A stretch of 64,000 nt of DNA, taken from NCBI GenBank assembly GCA_028551475.1, contig CM052354.1, forward strand, positions 30,279,258-30,343,257, given 5' to 3'. This stretch comes from Casuarina equisetifolia. Its lineage: Eukaryota; Streptophyta; Magnoliopsida; Fagales; Casuarinaceae. Made by a program: the position numbers and the translations under genes. Positions 24,601-36,095 of this stretch are shown in pieces (the stretch's first letter is position 1; each line of letters starts with the position of its first letter). The notes beneath the pieces were generated by a model that was not told the origin of the DNA, made no database searches, and was given only the letters and a program-made list of their open reading frames with translations.

Positions 24601-24924
24601 TTACTTTCTTTTATGATATAACATCTATTCTTTTTGCGTTATGATTGTATTATTCATTTGAAAAGAGAAAACTCCGATGTTTACACGTTCTTCTTAGTTT
24701 CGGATTGTTTCGAAGGTGGTTTAACAAAATTGAAACTACATGAACAGAGGCTAAATCTTGTAGTAGCAATTGAAAGGAGAAATGCAATCTCGAATGCGTA
24801 CAATGGACATCTTATGCTGATGTGCATCAATTTTTTTTTTTTCTTTTGCCAAGTATGTAAAGCAGTTTTAGTAATACAATAAACATACCTCCTATATAAT
24901 GTTAAATCTACTTTATAACACTGA
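24601..24924. repeat. Second R-A-like 3' flank
   Basis: It repeats 'tttatgatataacatctatt', 'acttgttcttagttt'-like and 'cagttttagtaatacaataaacatacctcct' landmarks of the TNL 3' flank, which supports the view that a whole TNL 3' end was duplicated here. No gene is seen. Confidence 0.6.
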
Positions 24925-25450
24925 AAAGGTATGCGAATTAAGCAGACTTGCTTGAACGGATTCGACAACACGACCGGAGACGCTGCGGACAAGATGAAGG
25001 ATATTTTAAGGACCGCTCAGGAACTCACCAAGAATGGCCTTGGCATAGTCAGTGAAATCTCCAAGGTCATAGCTGATTTTCAAATCGCCGGATTTAGCCG
25101 GTGGCTTCTTTCAGAAGTTAGGGGCGACAAATTTCCTTTACGGGTCAATGAAGGAAGGCGCAGGCTCCTCGTGGCCACCCCCCAGACTCTTAATACTGTG
25201 GAAGACAGTTCTTACTAAGATCGGACAAATGAAAATCACACAATAAATGCTCTCAAGGTGCACCGTTGGATCGTATGAATATTTCTTTTCATACCCAATG
25301 AATAACCTTGAGATCTTGTTCAAGCTGCCATTCTCCGTTTCATTTGTGTCCTTCGGTCTAACAGTGTCTTTCCAGTTGCAAAGCATCCCCCATCCTAATC
25401 CTTTTTATCCTTTTTCCTGTGTTTTCGTTTCACTTTACCAATCTTACTAA
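24925..25450 (+). pseudogene. Unrecognised coding remnant (module R-E, copy 1)
   Basis: A frame open at 24931-25218 contains AADKMKDILRTAQELTKNG, IVSEISKVIADFQIAGFS and KFPLRVNEGRRRL. A related but broken copy at 39180-39550 keeps the same peptide with a stop in the middle. The base composition is richer in G and C than the surrounding DNA and the peptide is conserved between copies, so a real protein-coding ancestor is likely. I do not recognise the family. Both copies sit in the spacer between TNL units and share a downstream flank ('gaatatttcttttcat', 'cttgagatcttgttcaagct'). Confidence 0.5.
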
Positions 25451-27239
25451 TAAATAATCAAGTAATTGGCACTATTGTTGCAGCATTAAAAAAACAAATA
25501 AGTAAAGACTTAAAAATTTAGTAAAAATAATGAAGTACAGTACTTAGAAGGTCAAAAGGTCTACTTAATTTCTATGTGAAAATTCAAGCATAAAATAAAG
25601 TTTTTGTGAAAATACTGTCGAGTTTTTACTAAAACTGCATATGGTTTCCTATCACAATCACGTGATAATAATAAAAATAATAAAAATATTTTTATGTTAA
25701 TTTTAAACTTGCAAAGCATGACCTATTTAATTTTATCTTCCATTTAAAAAAAATACTAATTGCACTTTTTCATTTAGTACTGATATTTTTTTCATAGCCA
25801 AAAGAGAGGAAGTGCTGCGGGCTTTGATAAAGATCAGGAACGTATGACTAAAGCGCTGGATGAGAAATGAATGTCACTTGAATTTCTTGGCTGTCACAAT
25901 ATTAGCTTAAACCTCCTCTTACTAATTAAATACTCAAAAGCTACTTAGGGGTTGTTTTGGGATAAGGACAAGCAGATAACCGAAATATAAATGGAGGAAC
26001 TTGGCTTGGTATTTGTTCAAAAGAAACGGTTTGATTCAGCTTAGTAAATCAATCGCTACATTTGCAATGTCCTTCACAAGCAGACAACTTCATGGAACTT
26101 GCCCAAGTAGTCACAGCCTAAACTTTACTTTGGAATGTAGGCATAACCCGAATTCAACAAATACCTCAGGTTTTCTCCTTCTGTTAATCTAAAACGTATA
26201 GGGTTTAGATACTTGTAAGCTCGGGATCTCAACCTCAATGAAAGCAGTGTCAATATTTGGTTGAAGGCATTCATGGAGTAGATATTCAATCTAAAACTCT
26301 AATATATTAAGTCAAATTTATTTTTCTATAAAAGTTGTTTTAACTTTTATATTTTTAATATGAATCTTAAAAAATTCAAGGTGAAGTTCAATGGATCACA
26401 AGAGGAGTCAGAAATTTTGCACACATCACGTCATAAGCGAACAAAGCATTTCACTAGATGATGATCATAGACTCATCGATAATATGTTCGGGTTCATACC
26501 ATTTGCTTAAACTAACATGTATGGTTGATATTCAAGTCTTCTCTAAAGACTGTCCAATCCTTCCACTCTAAAAACAAGTTGACTGTCAAGTCTTCTGTGT
26601 AGCTTTTTTTCCAACCCCTGTTTCACGCTCAAGCACCTAATTCGTTCGATGAAAAACATAGGTTGAGTTTTTCGTTCCCCGGGAAGTTTAGGTAGTTGCT
26701 TTAAATAAAACTTCTCATTGAGGAACAGCTTTCCCCACCGAAATTCTTTTGTGCTCTATTCAATCAATGCAGCCAAGTAAAACTTTTTCGGTGGAAGACT
26801 TTGGCTTCTGATTTTCGGTATGTTGCGGGGTTTCCGAACTATTATTGTAACCTTGACAAAGCACCTTCTTTACACAAATCAATAATAATATAAAACAAGC
26901 GGTATAGTTTCTTTAGGAATATTAAAAGTCAGCAGTGGTCTTGATCTCTTACACCGTCTCAAAGACAGCATCAAAAGATGACCGTCGACTATGTTGAATT
27001 GCTACTCATACTTGGCCTCCCATATGCATTGGAAGTACAATTGTTTTCAGTTCTGAGCTTGGTCAATTCAAGGTTCAGATGGACAGTGCAGGAAAGACAA
27101 GAATTTTGGTATATGGACCGGACTAGCGAGCTAAATACGTCGAGAAAAGAAGCAAACAACAAAACAAGAGAAAGGAAAACATAAAGATACGCGTTTTGCA
27201 GAAGCAGCTGTATTAGACTGCATGTTTTGCGGAATTCTT
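25451..27239. other. Intergenic DNA without a recognised gene
   Basis: A part at 25630-25690 ('actgcatatggtttcctatc', then an AATAAT run) resembles the distal TNL 5' flank, so another promoter relic may lie here. The rest (25800-27200) contains only short unsupported frames. No RNA gene is seen. Confidence 0.5.
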
Positions 27240-28439
27240 GGTAAACGTATCGGTACGAATTTTAATATATTACTTAATAATATTAAACTTATTACTCATA
27301 TTTTAACACATTTTCAAAATATATTATTGTTCACGTCTGTCCAAACCAGTCAATTTACCTAATTTCTTCCACGCTGTCCAAATGCGCCCCCTTGACGTTC
27401 CTCCACGAGCAGCTGTTTCTTTAGTATGCTTTCTCCTTTAATCATTGGGACTTCATGTGCCCCTATAAACTTGAGTTTTTATTGACTATGGAGTGAAACT
27501 ACTGCAGGTTTCAAGCTCCTTGAACTCATCCTATCGTTACATTAGGCTTGAAATCATCCTACTGAAATCTCTCTTGATAAATGTATGTAGTGGCATTTCC
27601 TAACCTTATACATTACATCTGATCCCAATTTACATTGACATCTTTGAATTTATGTAAAGAAGGATTATAACTCTTTACCTTCAATAGGCTATAAAAGAGA
27701 AATTTTTCATGTGATTAACTGAAGAATGATAAATTTTTCTTTTTACAAGATTCACTCAATCATTTTCATTATAATTGTGTGTAAAATAAGAATTTCACAT
27801 CAAAAAATAAAAAATTTAAAATAAATAAGAAGGTCTTTCAACCCTTAAGTCAATTTTTGAATCTTCTAACTAGAACTTCATTTTTGTTGATTTTGTTTAC
27901 AACTAACATGGCAACCCACATCAGTATGGAAAGGGAGTGAACTTGAGGCTTTTTGAACTGGTGTTCGACACTCACACACTCATAATACAAATATTATCAT
28001 AACAGAATTCAACTAAAAGGTAATCAAGCACACAACACATTTACCCTTCTTTTTTTTTTTTTTAAGAGCCTTCTACGTGGAAAATAGGTATTAGAAAGTC
28101 CAATCAGCTCGCTTAAGAAAATGCGATATTTCTTCTGTCCCAAACTAAAGTCTAACCAATAAAGTTCACACCGTGTTGATTTAATCACACAGAGTCACAT
28201 CTATAACTTTTTTGTATTACTTTTACAGTCACTTTTAGTCTTATTATTCTTTTTACTCTTAAAGCGCGAAATGGCGAAAAAAAACAAAAAAAAAAGAGTA
28301 TGCGTGTAACACCCGCCCAGAATGAAGTAGTCTTCATGTAAATTTCCTCGACCTTTCTCTGAAGTTGCAGGGGTCTACGGTCTCATGTCAGAGAGCATAG
28401 GGTAATAATAAAAGTAACACAAATTCCGAGTTTCTAAAT
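27240..28439. repeat. Duplicated intergenic module R-F, copy 1
   Basis: Collinear with 48000-49560. Shared landmarks include 'ccaaatgcgcccccttgacg'-type, 'tatggagtgaaactactg', 'atgtatgtagtggcatttcc' and 'caagcacacaacac'. Copy 2 carries an extra insert of about 135 bp (48619-48755) that is absent here. The module leads directly into a TNL 5' flank in both places. Confidence 0.8.
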
Positions 28440-28650
28440 TTCTGGTCAGTGGCTAAGTCATCCCCGTCCTCAGCGATGGGACAGAAAGGTAAAGATACTG
28501 CGATAGCAATTATTTACTGGACTTCCCACTTCTTTCTTTTTCCCATTCTCTTCGGCCACTGCCAATCTATCCCTTTCTTTTCATTTCTTTCCTTTCTTCC
28601 TTAGCTTTCACGCATTTTTCGTTCTCCCAACTCTCCCTGTGATCAACTAC
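28440..28650 (+). pseudogene. TNL 5' leader relic, truncated before the start exon
   Basis: The leader phrase 'ggctaagtcatccccgtcct' and the following C/T-rich 5' leader up to 'cgttctcccaactctcc' match the TNL3 leader. Unrelated sequence starts where the ATG exon should be. The upstream-ORF start codon is GTG here instead of ATG. It is a remnant of another TNL copy just upstream of TNL3. Confidence 0.7.
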
Positions 28651-28827
28651 TTTCTAGGTCTTCTTAAACCTTGTGATTCGATTTTTTTCCAAAAATAAAA
28701 AATATCAAGACTTTGAATTTATTTGTTACTGATAAAGTCTAGCCTCTTCTTTTTTAGATCCTTTGTTTCACTCCAATAATACATATATCATATGTTGAAT
28801 TAATTCAAAAGAATTGTAAGTGCCTAT
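28651..28827. other. Spacer between TNL leader relic and solo LTR
   Basis: No gene is seen. The last bases ('attgtaagtgcctat') match the TNL distal 5' flank that resumes after the LTR, which helps to define the insertion point. Confidence 0.5.
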
Positions 28828-29343
28828 TGTCACGATCTTAGTAGATCCATATGGCACTTAGGTTTTAGCAAAAATTTGGGTCAGTTTTTTACATTCTCAG
28901 TACCTAAAAGTCATAATAGGACAATTTGGTTAGTTTTGAAATAAAGAGATTGTTACAAAATAAAGAACATATACAAATACATATTTGAATATACATCTTT
29001 ATTAAATTAGAGAATTATCTAAATTACAAGCAATTAGGCAAATAAATTACAAGCAACTAGATAAAGACTCTCCACACTCAACGGAATTATATTTTATACA
29101 CATGTCGTTTTAGATTACATCTTGGCGAAAATACAAGTTAAAATAGTAGTTATAATATTTACAAGTAAAAGATACAAAACAGGGTAACATCTGAGCGGGC
29201 GGCCCAATACAGGGAAACAAAATGATTGGCCGGATGCCTGGCCGCTCAATCTATACCACGGACAGGCCACATCCCGGGTCACCTGGTTCAGTGAACAGAC
29301 GAGTCACGTACTTGGCCGTCCGGATACCTCGGCCCGTACTGCA
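28828..29343 (-). mobile_element. Solo LTR in the TNL3 5' flank
   Basis: It starts TGTCACGATC on the plus strand and ends near 'cccgtactgca'. It is clearly related to the element at 53660-54179 in the opposite orientation: shared 'agtagatccat', 'aggacaatttggttagt', 'acaagcaactagataa' and 'cggcccgtactgc'. The flanks on either side together rebuild the TNL distal flank phrase 'attg.aagt.c.tatggtctc', so the element interrupts it. Only short flanking 'tat' repeats were visible as a possible target duplication. No internal retrotransposon genes are present. Confidence 0.75.
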
Positions 29344-29823
29344 TATGGTCTCCTGTCACACACTAAGGTCCAACAAAGCAAAGTTCACACGGCATTGATT
29401 AAGTCACACAAAGTCATGACATTTATGACACTTTTAATCCTATTATTCATTTTGCTCTTAAACCACGAAATAACACAGAAAGAAGCATGCGCGTAACACC
29501 CACAAGGATAAAGTAGTCTTCGAGTAAATTTCCTCGACTATTCGCTAAAGTTGTAAGGATCTACGGTCCCCTGTCTGAAACCACACGGTAAAAGTATCAC
29601 AAATTCCGAGTTATGGAATTTCTGGTCAATGGTTAGGTCATCGCTGTCCTCAGCGATGGGACAGAAAGGTAAAGATACTGCTATAGCAATTATTTATTGG
29701 ACTACCCATCGTTTTCTTTTTCCCATTCTCTTTTACCAAGCTTTCTCTTCCTTTTCATTTCTTTCCTCTCTCCGTTCACAGATTTTCGTTCTCCCAACTC
29801 TCCGATCTATTGCTCTGAAAACC
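29344..29823 (+). promoter_or_regulatory. TNL3 5' flank and leader
   Basis: The segment resumes the TNL 5' flank after the solo LTR and contains the W-box-like site at 29623-29629. The upstream ATG at 29629 stays open through the whole leader into the TNL3 start exon, so in this copy an extra 65-residue N-terminus is possible. It begins MVRSSLSSAMGQKG and has a hydrophobic stretch with FLFPILF. The other copies have a stop between the two ATGs or an insertion. Confidence 0.55.
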
Positions 29824-32800
29824 ATGGATCATGATGAAGGCCAAACCTCCAGTGCAGAGCGAAGCTTGAAGCGGAAGCCGGAGCCGGATTTCCAAGCCCA
29901 GACCCGTGCTTCCAAGGTTCTCGCGGTCGAAAACCCAGACAAAAAAGGCGCTGTTTTTACCATATTTACACATCAAATAGATATGGTTTGGTGTTGTGTT
30001 ATGCGTGAATGACTTGTGCTTGACTAGACCGAATGATTCATATGACATAGCCGTGTACGGAGCGATAGTTTATCTCCCTAAGCTCATTGTTTACTTCTCC
30101 TGTCAAAGATCTAAGTAATCTTTAAGTTGTGGGAGAGAAAGAGAAAGAGAAACAGAGAGACCCAGTCGAGAGAGTGATAGAAAAATTTGATTTATCTTTT
30201 ACTTTCGTAAGATTAACTTCTCGTCTCTCGATTTGACCAACCTTTCGCATGTTCTACAGGCTCAATCCCTGCTGTTCAATTAAATTCAACTACAAGAACG
30301 ACTTCCTTTTCCAGGCCTCATCGGGATTACGACGTATTTCTGAGTTTCAGAGGTGAAGACACCCGCAAGAATTTCACCGATCACCTCAATAGCGCCTTGC
30401 AACGGGTCGGAATTCACACCTTTCGAGACGAAGAGGAGCTTGTAAGGGGGACGACCATTTCTACCGAACTCCTCAATGTGATTCGTAAATCAAAGATTTC
30501 CATTGTGGTTTTCTCCAAGGGCTATGCTTCTTCTAGGTGGTGCCTGGATGAACTTGTGGAGATAGTACATTGTAAGGAGACCATGGGCCACAGCCTTTTT
30601 CCAATATTCTATCACGTGGACCCCTCTGTTGTCCGGAAACAGGCCGGGAGTTTTGCTGAAGCATTTGAACAGCATGAACGGCAGTTTCAGACTGAAAGGG
30701 TGCAAAGGTGGAGAGAAGCTTTGACTAAAGTTGGGAATTGCTCCGGCTGGGATCTCCAGAATCTTCCAAATGGGTATCTATACTATGTCTCCTTTTTTTT
30801 TTTCCACACCTTTTTTCGTATGGCATTGTGCCTTTTATTTCCTTTAAATTGATGAGAAATGAATATATAAAAAATACTCTAAAGTAAAATGGATTGGGAA
30901 AATTAGCTTCGAAGTTGATCTAACAGAAAGTTCTGTTCCATCCTCTAATAGTGTTAGGAAAACGTTACTTAGAGATATATCTTGATTTTAGAATTATTAT
31001 GGTATGGGGTTTTAGAAAAGTTTCGTGCACATTAGAGAAATGATACTTTAATCTTAATTTGCATGAAATTTTAATGGCTTTGTCCTCAAAGTGGAGAAAG
31101 AAAAAGTCGTACAGAATATTGTTGTCATGCCAAATAAAAAAAGATTCATTATTTTGATAGATTTTGATTATTTGTTAGTTTCAAATGTGTGAAATATTAA
31201 CTCATAATTTTTCTTTGTGTGAAATATGATCCAGGTATGAATCAAGCTTCATTGAAAAGATTATTGTAGAAGTTTTTGGTATCTTAAAACCTAATGAATT
31301 GAAAGTTGCTAAACACGTTGTGGGAATAAATTCTCGTGCTGAAGAGGTTGTAAATTTGTTAAATCTTGAAATAAATGATGTTCTCAAGGTAGGCATTTAT
31401 GGGCTTGGTGGAATAGGTAAAACAACTTTAGCAAAAGCTGTTTATAATCAAGTACATTATGGATTTGAAGGAAGTACTTGCCTTTTAAATATTAAAGAAA
31501 ATTCAAAGCAGCCTAAGGGAAGGTTCATCTGCAAAAACAACTTCTTCGTGATATATTGAAAATAAAGGACTTGAAGATTGCCAATGTTGATGAGGGAATC
31601 AATTTAATTGAGGAAAGAATTTATGGAAAAAAAGTTTTTATAATTCTTGATGACATGGATGACCCAAAAGAATTAGATGAATTACTTGGAAGTTTAGAAA
31701 AGTTTGGGTTAGGAAATAGAGTCATTGTAACTACTAGAGATAAAGCTATGCTTGCTAATCTTGGAGTACATGACAAATATAAAGTTAAAAAATTAGGAAA
31801 GGAGGAGTCTCTTCAGCTCTTCAATTTGAATGCCTTTACCACAAGCTATCCTCAAAAAGATTTCCAAGAGCTTTCACTTAATGCAATGAAGTATTGTGGT
31901 GGGCTCCATTGGCTCTTAAGATTTTGGGTTCCTCCTTAATTGGATGAAGTGTTGCTCATTGGAAAATGGAGTTGAAAAAATTAGAAAGGACTCCTCACCC
32001 CAAGATTCAAGAAGTGCTTCATATAAGTTTTGACTCATTGGAGGAAATTGAGAAAAAGATATTTCTTGACATTTCATGTTTCTTTGTTGGTAAAGATAAA
32101 GACTATGTCATCAAAGTACTTGACGATTTTGATGTCCTTCTAGATGGTATTATCAATACACTTATCCAAAGATCCCTTGTAACAATTTATGGAGAAAAGA
32201 TGTTGAAGATGCATGATCTTGTTCGTGATATAAGTAGACAAATTGTTCAAGAAGAATCACTCCATCACCCAGAAAAGCGTAGTCGGTTATGGTTTTCAGG
32301 GTGATATTTTGTATGTTTTACACAATTATACGGTAAGAGATATACACATTGCTTTGTAAAAATAATTGCACATGCATAGATCACATATGTTATATATGTA
32401 TACATAAGTATGCATAAAATTTTTCCCTTTATTATCAAGTGTGCCTTGTAGATTGATAAGAATATACCAAAACCTCCCTAGATCACATTGGCAACTCATT
32501 TTTATAACATCCATGTAGTATAGAATAACATTTGAAACAATCCTAATTAAGTCTTGTTTTCTTTTTCTTTCCCTAATTTTGGTGAGATTGTGACCCAACT
32601 TTAGTTCAATGTTATTGTAGCTTTACAAAATATAATGAATGTATGTTGTTAACCCAATTTTCTATTTTGCTAGGGAACGGAGATAGTGGAGGGAATTATC
32701 TCAAATTTATCTGTTTTTGAAAATGAACATTTGGAAACCAAAACATTTACAAATATGAGAAGATTGAGATTGCTTCAAGTCAATGGTGTACATCTCACAG

Positions 32801-33953
32801 GATCCTTTGAATGTCTCTCCAAAGAATTAAGATTGCTTTGTTGGCATAAATGTCCTTTGACATTTCTACCACATAATTTTCATCTTGAGAATCTTGTTAT
32901 TCTTGACATGAAACATAGTAATATTCAAGAAGTTTGGAAAAATAACAAAGTATGCAAATCCTATAATATTTTATTTTCTTTTAATTATTGTTAAATGTAT
33001 ATCTAACAATAAATTTATTTTCTCTTCTTTCTCATTTTGTTTCCTTGTTCTTTTTTGAACAGAAACTTAGCAAGTTGAAGGTCCTTAATCTTAAGGGCTG
33101 CAAATATCTCAAAAAATAACCAAACTTCTCTCAAGTTCCACAATTGGAAATACTAATACTAGAAGATTGCATAAGCTTGGTTCAGGTTCATGAGTCCATT
33201 GGTGATTTAGGAAGACTTGTTTTGCTAAATTTAAGGGGATGTGCAAACCTTAAAAGATTACCTGAAGATTTGGGAAATATAATAGCTTTAAAGGAGCTGT
33301 TTCTAAATGATACTGCTATTGAAGAATTGCCATCTTCCATTGTTCGTTTGAAGCACTTGGAAATTTTTGACTTATCCAGGCGTGAAGAACAATCCTCAAA
33401 ATCTTTGTCGGCCAGGCACTCTCCTTGGTTTGCCCATTGGCCAATTGAGGTAACAGCCTTCGGGATGTCACTTTTCCCATCGTGGATGTCACCAAAAAGG
33501 TCGAAGCCCATAAGCCTGATGCTTGCGTCCATTTCTGGATTACATTTTTTGAAAGAACTAAAGCTCTCTGGCCGTAACTTGTCTGAAGCTGACTTTCCTG
33601 ATACTTTTGGAAGCTTATGTTCACTTAAAAAGTTGTATTTAGAAAGAAACAATTTTCGTATCCTACCTCATTGCATCGGCCGCCTTACCAATTTGGAAAT
33701 GTTGTATTTGGACGGGTGTACGACTCTTCAATCAATTTCGGGGTTCCCCGTAAGTATTTGGGGTATAGTTGGACGTGGCTGCACATCGTTGGAAAGAGTC
33801 TCAGTTACGCCAAGCTGGAAATGTCCAGTTTTGTGGTTTTATAATTGCCCCAAATTGGCTGAGATTCAAGGCTTCGCAAGACTGGAATGTTCTTCATACA
33901 TTTTCCTGAATCGGAACAACAATCTACAATTAGAATTTGGGAGTCAAGTCCAG

Positions 33954-34026
<73 letters not shown>

Positions 34027-34645
34027 TCTGAACTTTGCTTTGACATAGTGCCCCTCAACCTTGGGTGATGATCGGCATCGTTGTATTCGCTTCGATTGTC
34101 ATTTTAAGCTTCCGAATTGGTTCAGCCATCAGAGTAATGGAGGAAATTCGATACCCTTTGATGTGCCTTTAATTTCAGAGGTTGAAAACCTTCGGTTACT
34201 TGTTTGTGTTGTTTATAAGCAGAATGTCAACATTTGCCATAGTGATTCCTTGATTATTCGTAATGAATCTAGGAGCCACGAGCACATTTGTCCCTTAGAG
34301 TGTTGTATTCATTGGGACTCTCCTGAATATAAACATGAAGAGGACCATTCCGTCATTCTATACCTACCTCGACTTAGAAATAATGTATTGAAAGATGAAG
34401 ATGAACATGAACATGAACATGCCGTCGTTCTATTCCAAACTGGAGATAAAATTGAGGTCTCCATCAGACTCTCTAAACATTCAAGACGTTTGGAAATAAA
34501 GAAGTGGGGATTTCACGTTCTCGTTGACAAGCCAAATCAAAATGAAGAACGTGAAACCACAGTTGCTAATGGTGGAAGTGATGCATCAATAGGCGAGGGA
34601 CACAATCCTCCCAAAAATGAACCCGAGAACAGCCATAGTTTGTGA
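29824..34645 (+). pseudogene. TNL3: TIR-NBS-LRR receptor with several breaks
   Basis: Inferred exons are 29824-29947, 30260-30773, 31235-32332, 32674-32949, 33063-33953 and 34049-34645. TIR is open (DYDVFLSFRGEDT, FRDEEEL, WCLDEL). The Walker A GLGGIGKTT is intact. Lesions: intron 1 donor GC instead of GT at 29948-29949; a one-base deletion near 31519 just after the P-loop region; a one-base deletion in the GLPL motif near 31905 (shared with TNL4); TGA at 31945-31947; a one-base insertion near 32296; TAA at 33117-33119 in the LRR exon. The exon 3 length of 1098 equals the intact 1099 with two losses and one gain. The C-JID exon is open and has a His/Glu/Asp-rich insert (EDEHEHEHA) not found in the other copies. 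Ancestral role: intracellular pathogen sensor. Confidence 0.93.
33956..34023 (+). repeat. (CT)n microsatellite in TNL3 intron 5
   Basis: A near-perfect CT run starts right after the exon 5 donor and fills most of the short intron 5 (33954-34048). Confidence 0.95.
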
Positions 34646-35019
34646 AAGGATTAGAAAGGTCCTGACATTTTCTTTTATGATGTAACATTTTTTTTTTTTG
34701 CATTATGTTTGAATTACTCATAAAAAAACTAATGTTTACATGTTTCTTCCTAGTTTTGCATTGTCTCAAGGGCGGTGTAACAAAATAGAAACTACATACA
34801 TTGAGAGTTTAAACCTTGTAATAGTAAGCGAAAGGAGAAATGCAATTTAGAAGGCATATAATGGACGTGTGTGCATGATAGTTTTCTTTTGCCATGTATA
34901 GCAGTTATAGTAATATAATAAACATACCTCCTATATAATGTTAAATCTAAAACTTTTCTATATCAACATAATAGTTGTTACTTTATAACATTAAGAGGGT
35001 ATACAAATTAAGTAGTTCT
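34646..35019. repeat. TNL 3' flank, module R-A
   Basis: Collinear with 13884-14379: 'tttatgatgtaacat', 'cttcctagttttgcattg', 'ggcatataatggacgtg'. It is the probable 3' UTR and downstream region of TNL3. No separate gene is seen. Confidence 0.65.
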
Positions 35020-35900
35020 AATAAGTTTAATTACATTAGTTTTTTTTTTATCTTTTTTCTTTTCATTTATGAATAGTATTTAGACATAATTTGGTTATAA
35101 AGTATTCTAGTTGTTCAAAACAAGGTGATGCATAATAAATTTGACTATTTATTTTATTAATAAGTGAAAGTAGTTGAGGGTTTCGTCTTAAATTTGTATC
35201 TATCTAATGATGTACATTTAACAATAGAAACATGTTTAATGTGGAAGGATGAATTTTTTGTTCTATATTTTTACAGTTAGTTGCTGTGAGCAAAGGAATA
35301 TGATATTGAAGTTTTCCTAAAGTATTGTGTATAATAATAGCATATTTGTTATTAAACAATAATGTATACGTTCTAACTATTAACTATATATTTTGGTTCC
35401 ATGATAATATCTTAGGACTAAACATAATTTTCCTAAATAATGAGAGAATTTCCTCTTTGTAGACCTATTGATTTTTTTGCCCGATAATGTAAAATTCTAG
35501 AGCTTCCACTCTTTTTTTTTTTTAATTTTATCTTGTATATTTATATGTTTCATGGTTCGTGCTTACATCCCAATAATTAACATCAAAACTTGATTTATGC
35601 TTTTAACAACTGGTATTGAAGTCTCCTTAATCTGCCAAAAAACTAGTGCTATGAGGGTTGGAAGGACCAAGTTCAATTCCTCAACAACAGAGCATCAAAT
35701 TTGTCGGTATAACCAAGGAGGGAGCGTAAAATCCATGGGCTGGACCACAGGCTCAAAAGTTAAAGGGCAACTCTATTTGGGCTCCAAAACTTTGGATGGT
35801 CTTGTTGTACTGTCCTTATGGGACTATCTTCGGAACTAGTTTTCTCGTGGGCACAGCCGACCACTAAATAAAAGGAGGGTAAATGGCAAAAAGATGATCC
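35020..35900. repeat. Duplicated intergenic module R-B, copy 3
   Basis: Closely matches copy 2 ('cccaataattaacatcaaaa', 'gtataaccaaggagggagcg', 'gttttctcgtgggcac') and leads directly into R-C. The short open frame at 35597-35839 is the counterpart of one in copy 2, but it shows no domain and is not called as a gene. Confidence 0.75.
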
Positions 35901-36095
35901 CTCCTGCCCAGAGTCATCCAGGGCCTTCCCTATGTTGTCCATGGAGCTACATCGTTAGTTTGCAATAGTGTCCCGAAATAATTATGGTCAATCTAGATAA
36001 GGCCCATTGAGATCAGCCCTTTTTCTTTTTTTTTTTGCTTTGGTTACCAATTTTCATTGAAGGAACATCATCATAATTGCAACTTTAATGTTCTT
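35901..36095. repeat. Duplicated intergenic module R-C, copy 3 (truncated)
   Basis: Only the first ~190 bp of the module remain ('ccagagtcatccagggcctt', 'gtgtcccgaaataattatgg'). It breaks off near 'catcataattgcaac' and a fourth R-B copy begins, indicating a deletion or unequal exchange. Confidence 0.7.
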
